This document shows, piece by piece, positions 1 to 8,337 of a stretch of DNA of 35,416 bases. The translations under genes and the position numbers were made by a program. The notes below the pieces were generated by a model. That model saw only the letters and a program-made list of their open reading frames with translations. It ran no database searches and was not told where the DNA came from. Each line of letters begins with the position of its first letter. The stretch's first letter is position 1. The stretch is from Helicobacter pylori PMSS1 (lineage in GTDB: Bacteria; Campylobacterota; Campylobacteria; Campylobacterales; Arcobacteraceae), in assembly GCA_945883785.1 (NCBI GenBank), contig CAMCYD010000008.1, forward strand, positions 1 to 35,416. Direction: 5' to 3'.

Positions 1-777
1 GCTTCAAGTGAAGGAAAACAATTAGCTACTGAAACTACTAGAGCTATGGATGAAATCAATAAAGAGGTAAACGCTATTAGTGAAGCTATCACTATTATTG
101 ATCAAATAGCTTTCCAAACAAATATCCTTTCTTTAAATGCAGCAGTAGAGGCAGCAACCGCTGGTGAGGCTGGCAAAGGATTTGCAGTTGTTGCACAAGA
201 GGTAAGAAACCTTGCAACAAGAAGTGCAGATGCTGCAAATGAGATTAAAAAACTTGTATCAAACGCAACACAAAAAGCGAATAACGGCAAAAAAATAGCT
301 GATAGTATGATAAGTGGATATAGTAATCTGAATATGAATATAGAACAGACTATCAATCTTATTAAAGATGTAGAACTTGCAAGCAAAGAGCAACTTGCAG
401 GTATAAATCAAATAAATGATGCAGTAAATTCTTTAGATCAACAAACACAAAGAAATGCTTCAATAGCATCTCAAACACATGATGTAGCAGTTCAAACTGA
501 TACTATCGCAAAATTTATAGTTGAAAGTGCAAATGAGAAAGAGTTTATAGGGAAAAATGAAGTAAAAGCGAAGAATATGACAAAAATAGCGAATAGCGGT
601 CACGAAGTGAACTTTCCCCGAAAACAATCAACTCATTCTGCACTAGCAATGCAACTAGTTGTTGCTTCAAAATCAAAAGCTTCAGCTCCAACTCCAGTAG
701 CTAAAACTACACCGTCTGCACCAATGAAACCAATCGCAGCATCAAATAATGATGACGATGAGTGGGCAAGTTTTTAA
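1..777 (+). CDS. Methyl-accepting chemotaxis protein, C-terminal part (gene starts before the window)
   Basis: The reading frame is open from base 1 to the TAA at 775-777, so the gene enters from the left and only its last 258 codons are seen. They contain the conserved cytoplasmic hairpin tip of chemoreceptors ([20 protein letters not shown], then [19 protein letters not shown]), which contacts CheA and CheW. The following coiled coil ends in a roughly 60-residue linker rich in Ala, Pro, Ser and Thr. The protein finishes with an acidic run and EWASF, which has the aromatic spacing of the NWETF-type pentapeptide that tethers CheR or CheB in other bacteria. The ligand-binding and membrane parts lie outside the window, so the stimulus is unknown. 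A hairpin terminator follows directly. Confidence 0.95.
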   Translation, partial: ASSEGKQLATETTRAMDEINKEVNAISEAITIIDQIAFQTNILSLNAAVEAATAGEAGKGFAVVAQEVRNLATRSADAANEIKKLVSNATQKANNGKKIADSMISGYSNLNMNIEQTINLIKDVELASKEQLAGINQINDAVNSLDQQTQRNASIASQTHDVAVQTDTIAKFIVESANEKEFIGKNEVKAKNMTKIANSGHEVNFPRKQSTHSALAMQLVVASKSKASAPTPVAKTTPSAPMKPIAASNNDDDEWASF

Positions 778-815
778 ACTTGCCCATAAAGCTTTCAATA
801 AATTGCATTTTTTCT

Positions 816-849
816 AATAAATAGAGGTTACTCTCTATTTATTTTTTTT
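816..849 (+). terminator. Rho-independent terminator of the chemoreceptor gene
   Basis: An 11-bp perfect stem (816-826 with 833-843, six-base loop) is followed on the plus strand by a run of T (844-849). The stem also encodes the last codons of oorC on the other strand, whose TAA falls in the loop. The minus strand has no T run after the stem, so it probably acts only for the plus strand. Confidence 0.75.
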
Positions 850-1394
850 GCTTCATCTGAATACTTATATCCTAAATCAAAAGCTTTTAGATTTACTGGA
901 TGCACTTTCGTTGGAACCTTATCAAGCATTACTTCTTTGAGTAACTCTTTATCAATAGCATTTGTAAAATTATTAGCGATAGCAAGTGCTACAACCGATT
1001 GAGTAATAACATTACCAACTTCTTCTTTTGCAATTGTAATAATAGGAATCTCTACAATATTCCATTTTTTTCTATCCTCATCTGTTGGATGGACTAGGTT
1101 TGGTTCTATAACTATTGTTCCGCCAAGAGTAACTCCGTTTTTAAAAGAGTTATAGCTCACTTGGGCAACGGAGAGCATAAAATCAATTTCACCATCGTTT
1201 GCATAAGGATAAAAAATTTCATCATCATCAAGCGTGATATCAACAACTGTTGGACCACCTCTTACTTGAGATGTATATGTTGCTGTTTTTAATCCATTCC
1301 CGCCAGCTTTAATTTTAGCTTCCGCAAAAATTTCACCCGCAAGAAGAACACCTTGTCCACCAACACCTGTAAATCTCATTAATGTTCTAGCCAT
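828..1394 (-). CDS. oorC: 2-oxoglutarate:acceptor oxidoreductase, gamma subunit
   Basis: This 188-residue protein is the gamma subunit of the ferredoxin/flavodoxin-type 2-oxoglutarate oxidoreductase, which makes succinyl-CoA and CO2 from 2-oxoglutarate and CoA, or runs in reverse. The N-terminal RFTGVGGQGVLLAGEIFAEA is the family signature. The frame is open further upstream, to 1511, but that extension overlaps oorB and lacks family-like sequence. The ATG at 1392-1394 has an AAGGAG Shine-Dalgarno (1401-1406) at good spacing, so I chose it. The oorB stop codon overlaps this ribosome site, which fits translational coupling at the end of the oorDABC operon. Confidence 0.95.
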   Translation of the reverse strand: MARTLMRFTGVGGQGVLLAGEIFAEAKIKAGGNGLKTATYTSQVRGGPTVVDITLDDDEIFYPYANDGEIDFMLSVAQVSYNSFKNGVTLGGTIVIEPNLVHPTDEDRKKWNIVEIPIITIAKEEVGNVITQSVVALAIANNFTNAIDKELLKEVMLDKVPTKVHPVNLKAFDLGYKYSDEAKKINRE

Positions 1395-1404
1395 AGGTTT
1401 CTCC

Positions 1405-2262
1405 TTATATTTTTTTCTCAAAGTCATCTTGAGTGATAACTTTTCGTTTACCTTGATGCACTGCTTTAATCTCTTCGTACATATCACAATACTCTCTAGC
1501 TGTATCATCATGTTTCAAAATTCCTGTTGGAAAAATATTCATTTGTTCTTCAGGAGATAGTTTTTCCCATTTTGAAAGCGGAGTGGTGATGCTATCAATC
1601 CAGTTAAGATTTTCCATAGCACTTGCCATTTTATTTTTTCTACCAAGATTGATATGACAATTTGACATAACATCAAAGAAAGAAAAACCTTTATGTTCAA
1701 AACCTTTAACTAAAAGCTTTTCAAGTTTTTTAGGATCAAGCATAGTTTCTCTACCTACAAACGAAGCACCAGCAGCGATTGCTAATTTACAAGCATCAAA
1801 AGTAGGGTCAATATTTCCAGCTTTTTGAGACACAGTCCAAAAACCTTGTGGAGTCGTTGGTGATGTTTGAGAATTTGTAAGACCATAAATAAAATTATTA
1901 ATCATTACAAAATTAAGATCAATATTTCTTCTGCAACCATGAATTGTATGATTCCCACCAATAGCAAGAGCATCACCATCTCCAGCAACACAAATAACAT
2001 GTTTGCTAGGATTTGCCAACTTAATACCTGTTGCATAAGCTATTGTTCTCCCGTGAGTTGTATGTACCGTATTGAAGTCAACATAAGAAGAAAATCTTCC
2101 AGAACATCCAATTCCTGAAACAACACAAACATCATCTTGCTTCCAACCTATCGTATCAATAGCTCGAATAACAGCTTTTAAGACAACACCATCACCACAT
2201 CCCCAACACCATAGTGTCGGCATTTTTTCTAATCTTAAGTATTTATCGTAATTAAATGCCAT
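1405..2262 (-). CDS. oorB: 2-oxoglutarate:acceptor oxidoreductase, beta (TPP-binding) subunit
   Basis: The 285-residue beta subunit binds thiamine diphosphate and an iron-sulfur cluster. GDGDALAIGGNH starts at residue 94, with the second Asn region (NFVMINN) at 117-123, and forms the TPP/Mg site. Cysteines in LWCWGCGDG (C19, C22) and IGCSG (C53), with a later SNCH, match the positions used for the [4Fe-4S] cluster in this family. The gene lies one base after the oorA stop codon and has a strong AAGGAGGT ribosome site inside the end of oorA (2271-2278). It works with OorA as the catalytic core, with OorD supplying electron transfer clusters. Confidence 0.97.
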   Translation of the reverse strand: MAFNYDKYLRLEKMPTLWCWGCGDGVVLKAVIRAIDTIGWKQDDVCVVSGIGCSGRFSSYVDFNTVHTTHGRTIAYATGIKLANPSKHVICVAGDGDALAIGGNHTIHGCRRNIDLNFVMINNFIYGLTNSQTSPTTPQGFWTVSQKAGNIDPTFDACKLAIAAGASFVGRETMLDPKKLEKLLVKGFEHKGFSFFDVMSNCHINLGRKNKMASAMENLNWIDSITTPLSKWEKLSPEEQMNIFPTGILKHDDTAREYCDMYEEIKAVHQGKRKVITQDDFEKKI

Positions 2263-2263
2263 T

Positions 2264-3400
2264 TTAAAATACCTCCTTAACTTTTGCTACAATTTCATGT
2301 GGAGAAATAGCTCTACCATTTACTTTATAAAGACCTTCTAAATCTAATCTGCTAGAAACTCTTTCAACTTCAGCCGTATATTGTTTAATATTTAACTCTA
2401 CACAAAGAACATTTTTAATTTTGTCTGTAAAATATTTAATTCTTGTAGCAGGACTTGGCCATAAAGTAATTGGTCTAAACAATCCTGCCTTGATTCCCTC
2501 TGCTCTTAGGTGTCTAATGGCTTCTTTAGCAGCAAGTGATACAGAACCATAAGCAATAATCATCACTTCAGCATCTTCCATCATATATTCTTCATTTAAT
2601 TCAATTTCATCTTTATGCAGTTCAACCTTATCTTCCAATCTTTGGATAAGTTTTCTACAAGTTTCAATCTCTTCAGTCGGAAAACCATTTTTATCATGAT
2701 GCAAACCTGTAAAATGGTATCTATATCCTTCAAACATTGGATTTAAAGTAGCTGGTTCATCATGTTCACACCCGTATGGGAAATACTCGTTAGCAGGTCC
2801 TTCAAATTTCTTTCTTGGGACTATCCCCGCTTTTACAGCTTCTGCGGTTGGTACAATCGCTTTTCCATGCATATGACCTAAAGTTTCATCTGTTAAAACG
2901 ATAACAGGTTGCATAAATCTATCAGCTAGATTAAATGCTCTTACCACTTCTGTATAACATTCAGCTAAGTTTCCAGCACACAATGTGATTGATTTATAAT
3001 CTCCATGTGATGGATTTTTTGCTTGAAGAACATCACCTTGCGAAACTCTTGTTGGAAGACCAGTTGATGGACCACCTCTCATAACATTTATGAGAACCAA
3101 AGGTGTTTCGGTCATTTGAGCAAGCCCCAAGTTCTCAGCTTTTAGTGACACACCAGGACCTGAAGTTGCTGTTAAAACTCTTACTCCACTCATTGAAGCA
3201 CCTATAACACAACATATACCTGCAATCTCATCTTCCATTTGTATCGCTGCTCCACCAATTTCAGGCAAAAGATCAGATATTACATGCATAATTTCACTTG
3301 ATGGAGTTAGCGGATATCCACCAAAAAACATACATCCAGCATCAATCGCCGCTATCGCTGATAATTCATTACCAGTAGATATCATTTCTCTAGTTATCAT
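2264..3400 (-). CDS. oorA: 2-oxoglutarate:acceptor oxidoreductase, alpha subunit
   Basis: The 378-residue alpha subunit carries the pyrimidine-binding side of the TPP site. Visible family features are GNELSAIAAIDAGCMFFGGYP near the start, the TATSGPGVSLKAENLGLA stretch around residue 78, and a C-terminal transketolase-C-like domain (VMIIAYGSVSLAAKEAIRHL). The start ATG has a ribosome site (GGAGAAAATG context at about 3405-3410) in the short gap after oorD. The order D-A-B-C is the one known from Helicobacter and Campylobacter oor operons. The acceptor (ferredoxin or flavodoxin) cannot be read from the sequence. Confidence 0.97.
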   Translation of the reverse strand: MITREMISTGNELSAIAAIDAGCMFFGGYPLTPSSEIMHVISDLLPEIGGAAIQMEDEIAGICCVIGASMSGVRVLTATSGPGVSLKAENLGLAQMTETPLVLINVMRGGPSTGLPTRVSQGDVLQAKNPSHGDYKSITLCAGNLAECYTEVVRAFNLADRFMQPVIVLTDETLGHMHGKAIVPTAEAVKAGIVPRKKFEGPANEYFPYGCEHDEPATLNPMFEGYRYHFTGLHHDKNGFPTEEIETCRKLIQRLEDKVELHKDEIELNEEYMMEDAEVMIIAYGSVSLAAKEAIRHLRAEGIKAGLFRPITLWPSPATRIKYFTDKIKNVLCVELNIKQYTAEVERVSSRLDLEGLYKVNGRAISPHEIVAKVKEVF

Positions 3401-3411
3401 TCATTTTCTCC

Positions 3412-3744
3412 TTATTTACCGTAATTTATAGGTAATCTATAATTATTATTTTTAATAGCTTCAGCTCTTGCTTTAGCTTGATCGCTTAATTTAGCAAATT
3501 TTATATTATCTGTTTTTTTATCTGCAACATAAATTGCGAAATCTGGACAACTTAACTCACAATCATTGCAACCAATACAATCTTCTAATGCAACGATTTC
3601 AATCATCGCTCCAAGAGTAGAAGTAGGTTCCGCTTTCATAGAAAGAACACCTGCTGGACATACGCTTACACATACATCACATGCCTTGCATCTAGCTGTA
3701 TTAACCCATACAGGAGTATTTTCTGGTGCTACCATTAATGACAT
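3412..3744 (-). CDS. oorD: 2-oxoglutarate:acceptor oxidoreductase, delta (ferredoxin-like) subunit
   Basis: This 110-residue protein has two four-cysteine motifs, C19-C22-C25-C29 and C56-C59-C62-C66, the pattern of an 8Fe ferredoxin with two [4Fe-4S] clusters. It passes electrons between the OorAB catalytic site and the soluble acceptor. The frame is open to 3798, but the ATG at 3742-3744 follows an AAGGGG ribosome site and gives the normal N-terminus (MSLMVAPENTP). It is the first gene of oorDABC, so the operon promoter should lie in the gene-free stretch upstream. Confidence 0.95.
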   Translation of the reverse strand: MSLMVAPENTPVWVNTARCKACDVCVSVCPAGVLSMKAEPTSTLGAMIEIVALEDCIGCNDCELSCPDFAIYVADKKTDNIKFAKLSDQAKARAEAIKNNNYRLPINYGK

Positions 3745-4070
3745 TTTTTCCCCTTCATTATTCAATAGATTTAAATAGAACATATGTTTTTCATACATTA
3801 CTAATAGTATATTACCTAATATAGTACAATAATATTTTTATACAAATAATTATTTTATAGCTATTATGCAGAGTGTTACATTTTGAAGCAGTAGAATATG
3901 AGAAAGATTTTGATTTTTAATGATTTGTAAATTATAAAGAATTACAGTTCTTTTTAGTAATAAAAAATAAGATTGAAATAATTAATGGAGAAAGAATTTT
4001 TTTCTTTGAAATTAAGAAACTTTGGTTGAGAAATTAAGGATTTTTTTGAGATCTTTAAGATTAATAAAGC
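3745..4070. other. Gene-free AT-rich stretch upstream of oorD
   Basis: No credible reading frame lies here on either strand. It must hold the minus-strand promoter of oorDABC. The best minus-strand -10 candidate is TATACT (complement of 3806-3811), about 60 bases before the oorD start, with no recognisable -35, which is usual in this phylum. Near 4050 there is only a short imperfect dyad (ATCTT/AAGAT). I see no riboswitch-like structure. Confidence 0.4.
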
Positions 4071-4093
4071 GAAACCCAAATAAATTGGGTTTC
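4071..4093 (-). terminator. Hairpin terminator after the small lipoprotein gene
   Basis: A 9-bp perfect stem (GAAACCCAA at 4071-4079 with TTGGGTTTC at 4085-4093) begins eight bases after the lipoprotein stop codon. On the minus strand it is followed by a weak U-rich run (GCTTTATTAA). It separates the lipoprotein from oorD. Confidence 0.6.
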
Positions 4094-4101
4094 TAACTAA
4101 A

Positions 4102-4296
4102 TTATTTTACTTCAGCAACAGGAGCTTCAGTAGTATTCTCTTCCACTGCAGGAGCTTCAGTAACAGGAGCAACTTCAGCAGCAGGAGCAACAGTTTCAAC
4201 TGGAGCAGCTACAGGAGCTTCTTCTTTTTTTGAACATCCACTAAAAGATGCAACTAAACCTAACGTAACAAGAGCTGTAAACAGTACTTTTTTCAT
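4102..4296 (-). CDS. Small Ala/Pro/Glu/Val-rich lipoprotein
   Basis: The 64-residue product has a lipoprotein signal peptide: MKK, a hydrophobic core, and the lipobox FSGC with Cys21 as the lipid attachment site. The mature part (about 44 residues) starts SKKEE and is a low-complexity series of EAP, VAP and AEV units with no Cys or aromatic residue, so it is probably an extended, acidic periplasmic tail. Lys after Cys is compatible with outer-membrane sorting. The gene is a separate unit between sucD and oorD, with its own TATAAT box upstream and a terminator behind. I do not recognise a family beyond small lipoproteins of this kind, and no link to the TCA enzymes is evident. Confidence 0.85.
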   Translation of the reverse strand: MKKVLFTALVTLGLVASFSGCSKKEEAPVAAPVETVAPAAEVAPVTEAPAVEENTTEAPVAEVK

Positions 4297-4361
4297 ATGT
4301 AATTCCTAATTTTGATTTTAGACTTTTAGGTTTGAAATTTCTCTCCAAAAAAGTTTCGCGA

Positions 4362-4367
4362 ATTATA
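4362..4367 (-). promoter_or_regulatory. -10 box of the small lipoprotein gene
   Basis: A perfect TATAAT on the minus strand lies 66 bases before the lipoprotein ATG. There is no clear -35, as is normal for sigma70 promoters in this phylum. The leader contains a GGAG run at about 4342-4347 that is far from the start codon. Confidence 0.5.
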
Positions 4368-4423
4368 ATGAGTAAAGCTTAAAATAAGTTGAAATATTAA
4401 ATATTTGTTAAATAATAATAAAT

Positions 4424-4457
4424 AAAAAAGGGACTTGAAAGCTCAAGTCCCTTTTTT
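4424..4457 (-). terminator. Strong terminator of sucCD
   Basis: A 15-bp stem (4424-4438 with 4443-4457, core AAGGGACTTGA, loop AAGC) is flanked by A and T runs on both sides, so it has terminator form in both directions. It lies 30 bases after the sucD stop codon and isolates sucCD from the lipoprotein gene. Confidence 0.9.
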
Positions 4458-4487
4458 TTTATTTACAAAGATTACACTTTCAAACTA

Positions 4488-5360
4488 TTATTTTGAAAGA
4501 ACCTTTTTTATAGCTTTTCCAATATCAGCGGGAGAGACAACAACTGTAACTCCAGCAGCTTCAAGTGCGGCCATTTTTTCTGCAGCCGTTCCAGCACCAC
4601 CAGATACTATCGCCCCAGCATGTCCCATTCTTTTACCTTTTGGTGCAGTTTGTCCAGCGATAAATGCAACAACTGGTTTTGTGATATGTTCTTTGATATA
4701 AGCAGCTGCTTGTATTTCAAGATCCCCACCAATTTCACCAATCATAACAATTGCATGAGTTTCAGGATCTGCTTCAAACATAGGCAATAATTGTTTATAT
4801 GAAAGACCGATAATTGGGTCTCCACCAATTCCAACTGCAGTTGTGATACCAAATCCTTCTTTACACACTTGATTTGCACCCTCATAAGTTAAAGTACCAG
4901 ACTTACTTATAAGCCCTACATTTCCTTTTTTGAAAATATTTCCTGGCATAATTCCTATTTTGCACTCTTCTGCCGTGATAATTCCTGGACAGTTTGGTCC
5001 GATTGTCATCATTCCATGTTTTGTAGCATAAGCTTTTGCAGCTTGCATATCTCTTACAGGTGCACCTTCTGTGATAATAACAGCTAAAGTAATACCAGCA
5101 GCAGCAGCTTCCATAACAGCATCTGCCACAAAAACAGGCGGTACAAATATCATAGTTACGGTCGCACCAGTCGTAGCAACAGCATCCTTTACTGTGTTAA
5201 AAACAGGTTTTCCAAGATGTTCCTGTCCACCCTTGTTTGGAGTTACACCTCCAACAATTTGAGTTCCATATGCAATACATTGCTCAGCATGGAAAGTTCC
5301 CTCTTTACCTGTAAAACCTTGAACGATTACTTTTGTGTCTTTGTTTACTAAAATTGACAT
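4488..5360 (-). CDS. sucD: Succinyl-CoA synthetase, alpha subunit
   Basis: The 290-residue alpha subunit of the ADP/GDP-forming succinyl-CoA ligase interconverts succinyl-CoA and succinate with substrate-level phosphorylation. The CoA-binding N-terminal fold starts [17 protein letters not shown], and the phosphorylated histidine is H247 in [12 protein letters not shown]. The length is that of the E. coli protein. Its ATG overlaps the sucC stop by one base (TAATG), so the two subunits are translationally coupled. It takes the succinyl-CoA made by OorDABC, encoded just downstream, and passes succinate towards fumarate. Confidence 0.98.
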   Translation of the reverse strand: MSILVNKDTKVIVQGFTGKEGTFHAEQCIAYGTQIVGGVTPNKGGQEHLGKPVFNTVKDAVATTGATVTMIFVPPVFVADAVMEAAAAGITLAVIITEGAPVRDMQAAKAYATKHGMMTIGPNCPGIITAEECKIGIMPGNIFKKGNVGLISKSGTLTYEGANQVCKEGFGITTAVGIGGDPIIGLSYKQLLPMFEADPETHAIVMIGEIGGDLEIQAAAYIKEHITKPVVAFIAGQTAPKGKRMGHAGAIVSGGAGTAAEKMAALEAAGVTVVVSPADIGKAIKKVLSK

Positions 5361-6535
5361 TATTTTTCTCCTTTAGCTGCTTTTACTGCTTTAGCTGCAC
5401 CATCAGCTAAGTCAGTTGCTGCTATAACATTTGCTATATTTGCATTTTTTAGAATCTCTGCAGCTTCAGGTGCATTTGTACCATCAAGTCTAACTATTAC
5501 TGGAACCCTTACATCTACCATTTTCGTAGCTTCTAAAATACCATTTGCGATTCTATCACATCTTACAATTCCACCAAAAATATTTACGAAAATCGCTTTT
5601 ACTTTTGGATTTTTAAGGATAATCTCAAATCCTTTTGCAACAGTTTCAGCATTTGCTTTTCCACCAACATCAAGGAAGTTCGCAGGTGTTCCACCCATAT
5701 AATTGATTGTATCCATTGTTCCCATAGCTAGTCCAGCTCCATTTACCATACAACCAATCTCACCATCAAGTGAAATATATGAAAGTCCATATTGACTTGC
5801 TTCTCTTTCATCTGCATCTTCTTCACTAATATCTCTCATATCTTCGATATCTGGATGACGTCCTAGTGCTGAATCATCAAATCCCATTTTCCCATCAAGC
5901 GCTAAAAAATCACCATTTGCTGTTTTAATTAATGGATTAATTTCTATCATCTCAGCATCATTTTCCATATAAAGTTTATATAATTTTGAAGCAAAACTAA
6001 TAAATTTCTTTTGTTCAATTGGGTCGGTAATTCCTAAACCAAAGACAAGTTCTCTCCCGTGAAATCCTTGAAAACCAATAGCTGGGTCAACTGCAACTTT
6101 GATTATTCTTTCTGGATTGTCATGGGCTACAGTTTCTATTTCCATACCACCTTGTGTCGAAGCCATAATAATTGGCATCTCTTTTGCTCTATCAAGCACT
6201 ACACCTAAATAGAGTTCATCCTTGATATCCGCACCCTCTTCGATATAGACTTTTTGTACAAGTTTCCCCTCCGGTCCTGTTTGATGAGTAATAAGTGTCA
6301 TACCCAAAATCTCTTTAGTGAAAGTTTCAACTTCCTCAATAGAACGAGCCAATTTAACTCCCCCACCAAGTCCTCTTCCTCCAGCATGTATTTGAGCCTT
6401 TACAACCCATAATTTTCCACCAAGTTCGTGAGCATTTGCAACAGCCTGTGCTGGTGTATTTGCCACGATACCTCTCGGTGTTGGCACACCATATTTAGCA
6501 AAAATTTGTTTTGCTTGATATTCATGAATATTCAT
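5360..6535 (-). CDS. sucC: Succinyl-CoA synthetase, beta subunit
   Basis: The 391-residue beta subunit has an ATP-grasp fold with the glycine-rich [10 protein letters not shown] loop from residue 52, and the C-terminal ligase-CoA domain with [10 protein letters not shown] and [12 protein letters not shown]. The start [18 protein letters not shown] is canonical and has a GAGGAG ribosome site (6541-6546 region). The promoter-like TATAAT upstream lies inside a dispersed repeat (6558-6718), so the leader of this operon may come from an inserted element. Nucleotide preference (ATP or GTP) cannot be read with confidence. Confidence 0.98.
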   Translation of the reverse strand: MNIHEYQAKQIFAKYGVPTPRGIVANTPAQAVANAHELGGKLWVVKAQIHAGGRGLGGGVKLARSIEEVETFTKEILGMTLITHQTGPEGKLVQKVYIEEGADIKDELYLGVVLDRAKEMPIIMASTQGGMEIETVAHDNPERIIKVAVDPAIGFQGFHGRELVFGLGITDPIEQKKFISFASKLYKLYMENDAEMIEINPLIKTANGDFLALDGKMGFDDSALGRHPDIEDMRDISEEDADEREASQYGLSYISLDGEIGCMVNGAGLAMGTMDTINYMGGTPANFLDVGGKANAETVAKGFEIILKNPKVKAIFVNIFGGIVRCDRIANGILEATKMVDVRVPVIVRLDGTNAPEAAEILKNANIANVIAATDLADGAAKAVKAAKGEK

Positions 6536-6557
6536 ATTTACTCCTCTTTAGATTGGA

Positions 6558-6718
6558 GAGCCACTTACAAATTCAAACAAATGATTATAAACAATTTCAA
6601 TCATCATCTTTCCCTTTTAAAAATAACCATTTGCGAAGGAGCAAAAAGTGATTTTTAAAGTGAAAATCTAATAATCGCTACTATTCATACTCAAAATCTT
6701 TGAATTTGCAAGTGGCTC
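6558..6718. repeat. 161-bp element with inverted ends, MITE-like, in the sucC leader
   Basis: GAGCCACTTACAAATTCAAA at 6558-6577 returns inverted at 6699-6718 with one mismatch in 20. The 141 bases between have no reading frame. The first 54 bases recur at 35208-35261 with 51 identities, so the left end is a dispersed repeat. A shorter relative of the right end (TTTGCAAGTGACTC) occurs at about 25818-25831. I see no target duplication and cannot assign an IS family. The rest of the 6536-6878 gap holds only a hairpin near 6802-6836. Confidence 0.6.
6584..6589 (-). promoter_or_regulatory. TATAAT box reading into sucC, carried by the dispersed repeat
   Basis: The minus strand reads TTTATAATC here, 49 bases before the sucC ATG. 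It is the best -10 sequence in the gap and is conserved in the second repeat copy at 35.2 kb. There is no recognisable -35. Confidence 0.5.
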
Positions 6719-6801
6719 TGAACTATAAAAGTATAACAAAGTAGGGATAAAATAAAAAAATTAAAAGTAGGATTTTCTAAGATAATATGAGTAGTGTTTA
6801 G

Positions 6802-6836
6802 TTTCTACACACTAAAAAATATTGAGTGTGTAGAAA
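6802..6836 (-). terminator. 12-bp hairpin downstream of fumB, possible terminator
   Basis: TTTCTACACACT (6802-6813) pairs perfectly with 6825-6836 across an 11-base loop. It lies 42 bases beyond the fumB stop. The minus strand has its T run in the loop rather than after the stem, so it is not a textbook terminator; it could instead protect the 3' end of the mRNA. Confidence 0.45.
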
Positions 6837-6878
6837 AGGGTGCTTGTGTAAATTTTTTTATAAAAATAAATTTTCGTG

Positions 6879-7436
6879 TTATTTTACTTCGTATTGCTCT
6901 CTACCCATTTGGTAGAGGTCATTTCCAAAAGTATCATTAATAACAGTTACAGGGAAATCCACCACAGTTATTTTTCTAATAGCTTCAGGTCCAAGTTCAG
7001 GATATGCGATAATTTCTGAACTCGTGATTTTTTTCCCGAGTAATGCACCCGCTCCTCCGGTTGCTCCAAAATAGATGCCACCATATTCTATACAAGCGTC
7101 TTTTACCCCTTGGTCTCTTTTTCCTTTTCCTATCATTCCTAAACTTCCATTTTTTAGAAGAGTAGGTGAGTAAGTATCCATTCGATAGCTTGTAGTTGGT
7201 CCTGCACTTCCTATTGGGTCACCTGGTTTTGGAGGAGTTGGACCTACAAAATAAATGACGCTTCCTTTCAAATCAAAAGGTAATTCTTCTCCTGCTTCGA
7301 TTAAATCTACTAGTCTTTTATGTGCAGCATCTCTCGCTGTATAAACTATTCCGTTTAGATATACGATATCCCCAGCTTTTAATTCTCTTGTTGTTTCCTC
7401 AGTTAAAGGTGTTGTTAAATAATATGTTTTGCTCAT
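6879..7436 (-). CDS. fumB: Class I fumarate hydratase, beta subunit
   Basis: The 185-residue protein matches the C-terminal (beta) part of iron-sulfur fumarases, which in this lineage is a separate polypeptide. Diagnostic stretches are LKAGDIVYLNG near the start, YFVGPTPPKPGDPIGSAGPT, and GGIYFGATGGAGALLGKKI. With FumA it hydrates fumarate to malate. A good AGGAG site precedes the ATG, in the 22-base gap after fumA. The symbol follows the two-subunit naming and should not be confused with E. coli fumB. Confidence 0.93.
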   Translation of the reverse strand: MSKTYYLTTPLTEETTRELKAGDIVYLNGIVYTARDAAHKRLVDLIEAGEELPFDLKGSVIYFVGPTPPKPGDPIGSAGPTTSYRMDTYSPTLLKNGSLGMIGKGKRDQGVKDACIEYGGIYFGATGGAGALLGKKITSSEIIAYPELGPEAIRKITVVDFPVTVINDTFGNDLYQMGREQYEVK

Positions 7437-7458
7437 TCAAGATTCTCCTAATTTTCAA

Positions 7459-8310
7459 CTAAATTGTGATATGTGCATGTCTTGAACTATGACATTGCAC
7501 ATTCACTGAAACTGGTAAAGATGCTATATGACAAGGGTTCGACTCAATATGAACCGCCAAAGCAGTTTTAGTTCCGCCCATCCCCATAGCTCCAATTCCA
7601 AGTTTATTTAACACTTCTAAAATTTGTCCTTCAAACTCTGCCATTTCAGGGTCTTCATTTACACTTCCAAGTGTTCTAAAAAGTGCATGTTTGCTTGAAA
7701 TTGCAGCTCTTTCGAAAGTTCCACCAATCCCAACTCCAACAGTAATAGGAGGACAAGGATTTGGACCTGCATTAGAGATACACTCTTTTACAAATTTTAA
7801 AACTCCATCTTTCCCAGCAGCTGGAGCTAAAACTGTAGCTCGAGAAACATTTTCACTTCCACCACCTTTTGCTGCATATTCAACATCTATTTTATCTCCA
7901 GCAACTATGTCAAAGTGGATAATAGCTGGTAAGTTATAACCGATTTTGTCTTTTAAATTTGCTCTACTAAATGGCTCACAAGTTGAAGCTCGAAGATAAG
8001 CATCTATATATCCTTGCTCTGTCCCCTTATTGATAGCATCTTTGAGTAATCCACCATTTATTTTTACTTCATCCCCAACTTTTACAAAAAATACAGCTAG
8101 TCCAGTATCTTGACAGAGTGGTCTTTTTTCACTTTTCGCAATATCTGCATTTTCTAAGATTTGTTTTAAAACTTCTCTGGAAACTGGAGATTTTTCCTCT
8201 TCCATAGCAGTTTTTAAAGCATCATAAGCATCTTGTGGTAAATCTGTGCCGCAATGAACGATAATATCTCTTATCGCTTTTACAACATCATTAAATTCTA
8301 TTACTCTCAT
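7459..8310 (-). CDS. fumA: Class I fumarate hydratase, alpha subunit
   Basis: The 283-residue alpha subunit holds the oxygen-sensitive [4Fe-4S] cluster; likely ligands are C66 (PLCQDTG), C111 (STCEPFS) and C186 (NPCPP). AKGGGSENVSRA is also characteristic of the family. It forms the active enzyme with the beta subunit encoded directly downstream. It shares a transcription unit with mdh (28-base gap upstream), so the two steps fumarate-malate-oxaloacetate are made together. Confidence 0.95.
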   Translation of the reverse strand: MRVIEFNDVVKAIRDIIVHCGTDLPQDAYDALKTAMEEEKSPVSREVLKQILENADIAKSEKRPLCQDTGLAVFFVKVGDEVKINGGLLKDAINKGTEQGYIDAYLRASTCEPFSRANLKDKIGYNLPAIIHFDIVAGDKIDVEYAAKGGGSENVSRATVLAPAAGKDGVLKFVKECISNAGPNPCPPITVGVGIGGTFERAAISSKHALFRTLGSVNEDPEMAEFEGQILEVLNKLGIGAMGMGGTKTALAVHIESNPCHIASLPVSVNVQCHSSRHAHITI

Positions 8311-8337
8311 ATTTTGTATCCTTTATTTTGTTTTTAG

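Noticed and set aside
6558-6718. Named insertion sequence
   Set aside because: No transposase, no target duplication and no confident match of the inverted ends to a known IS family.
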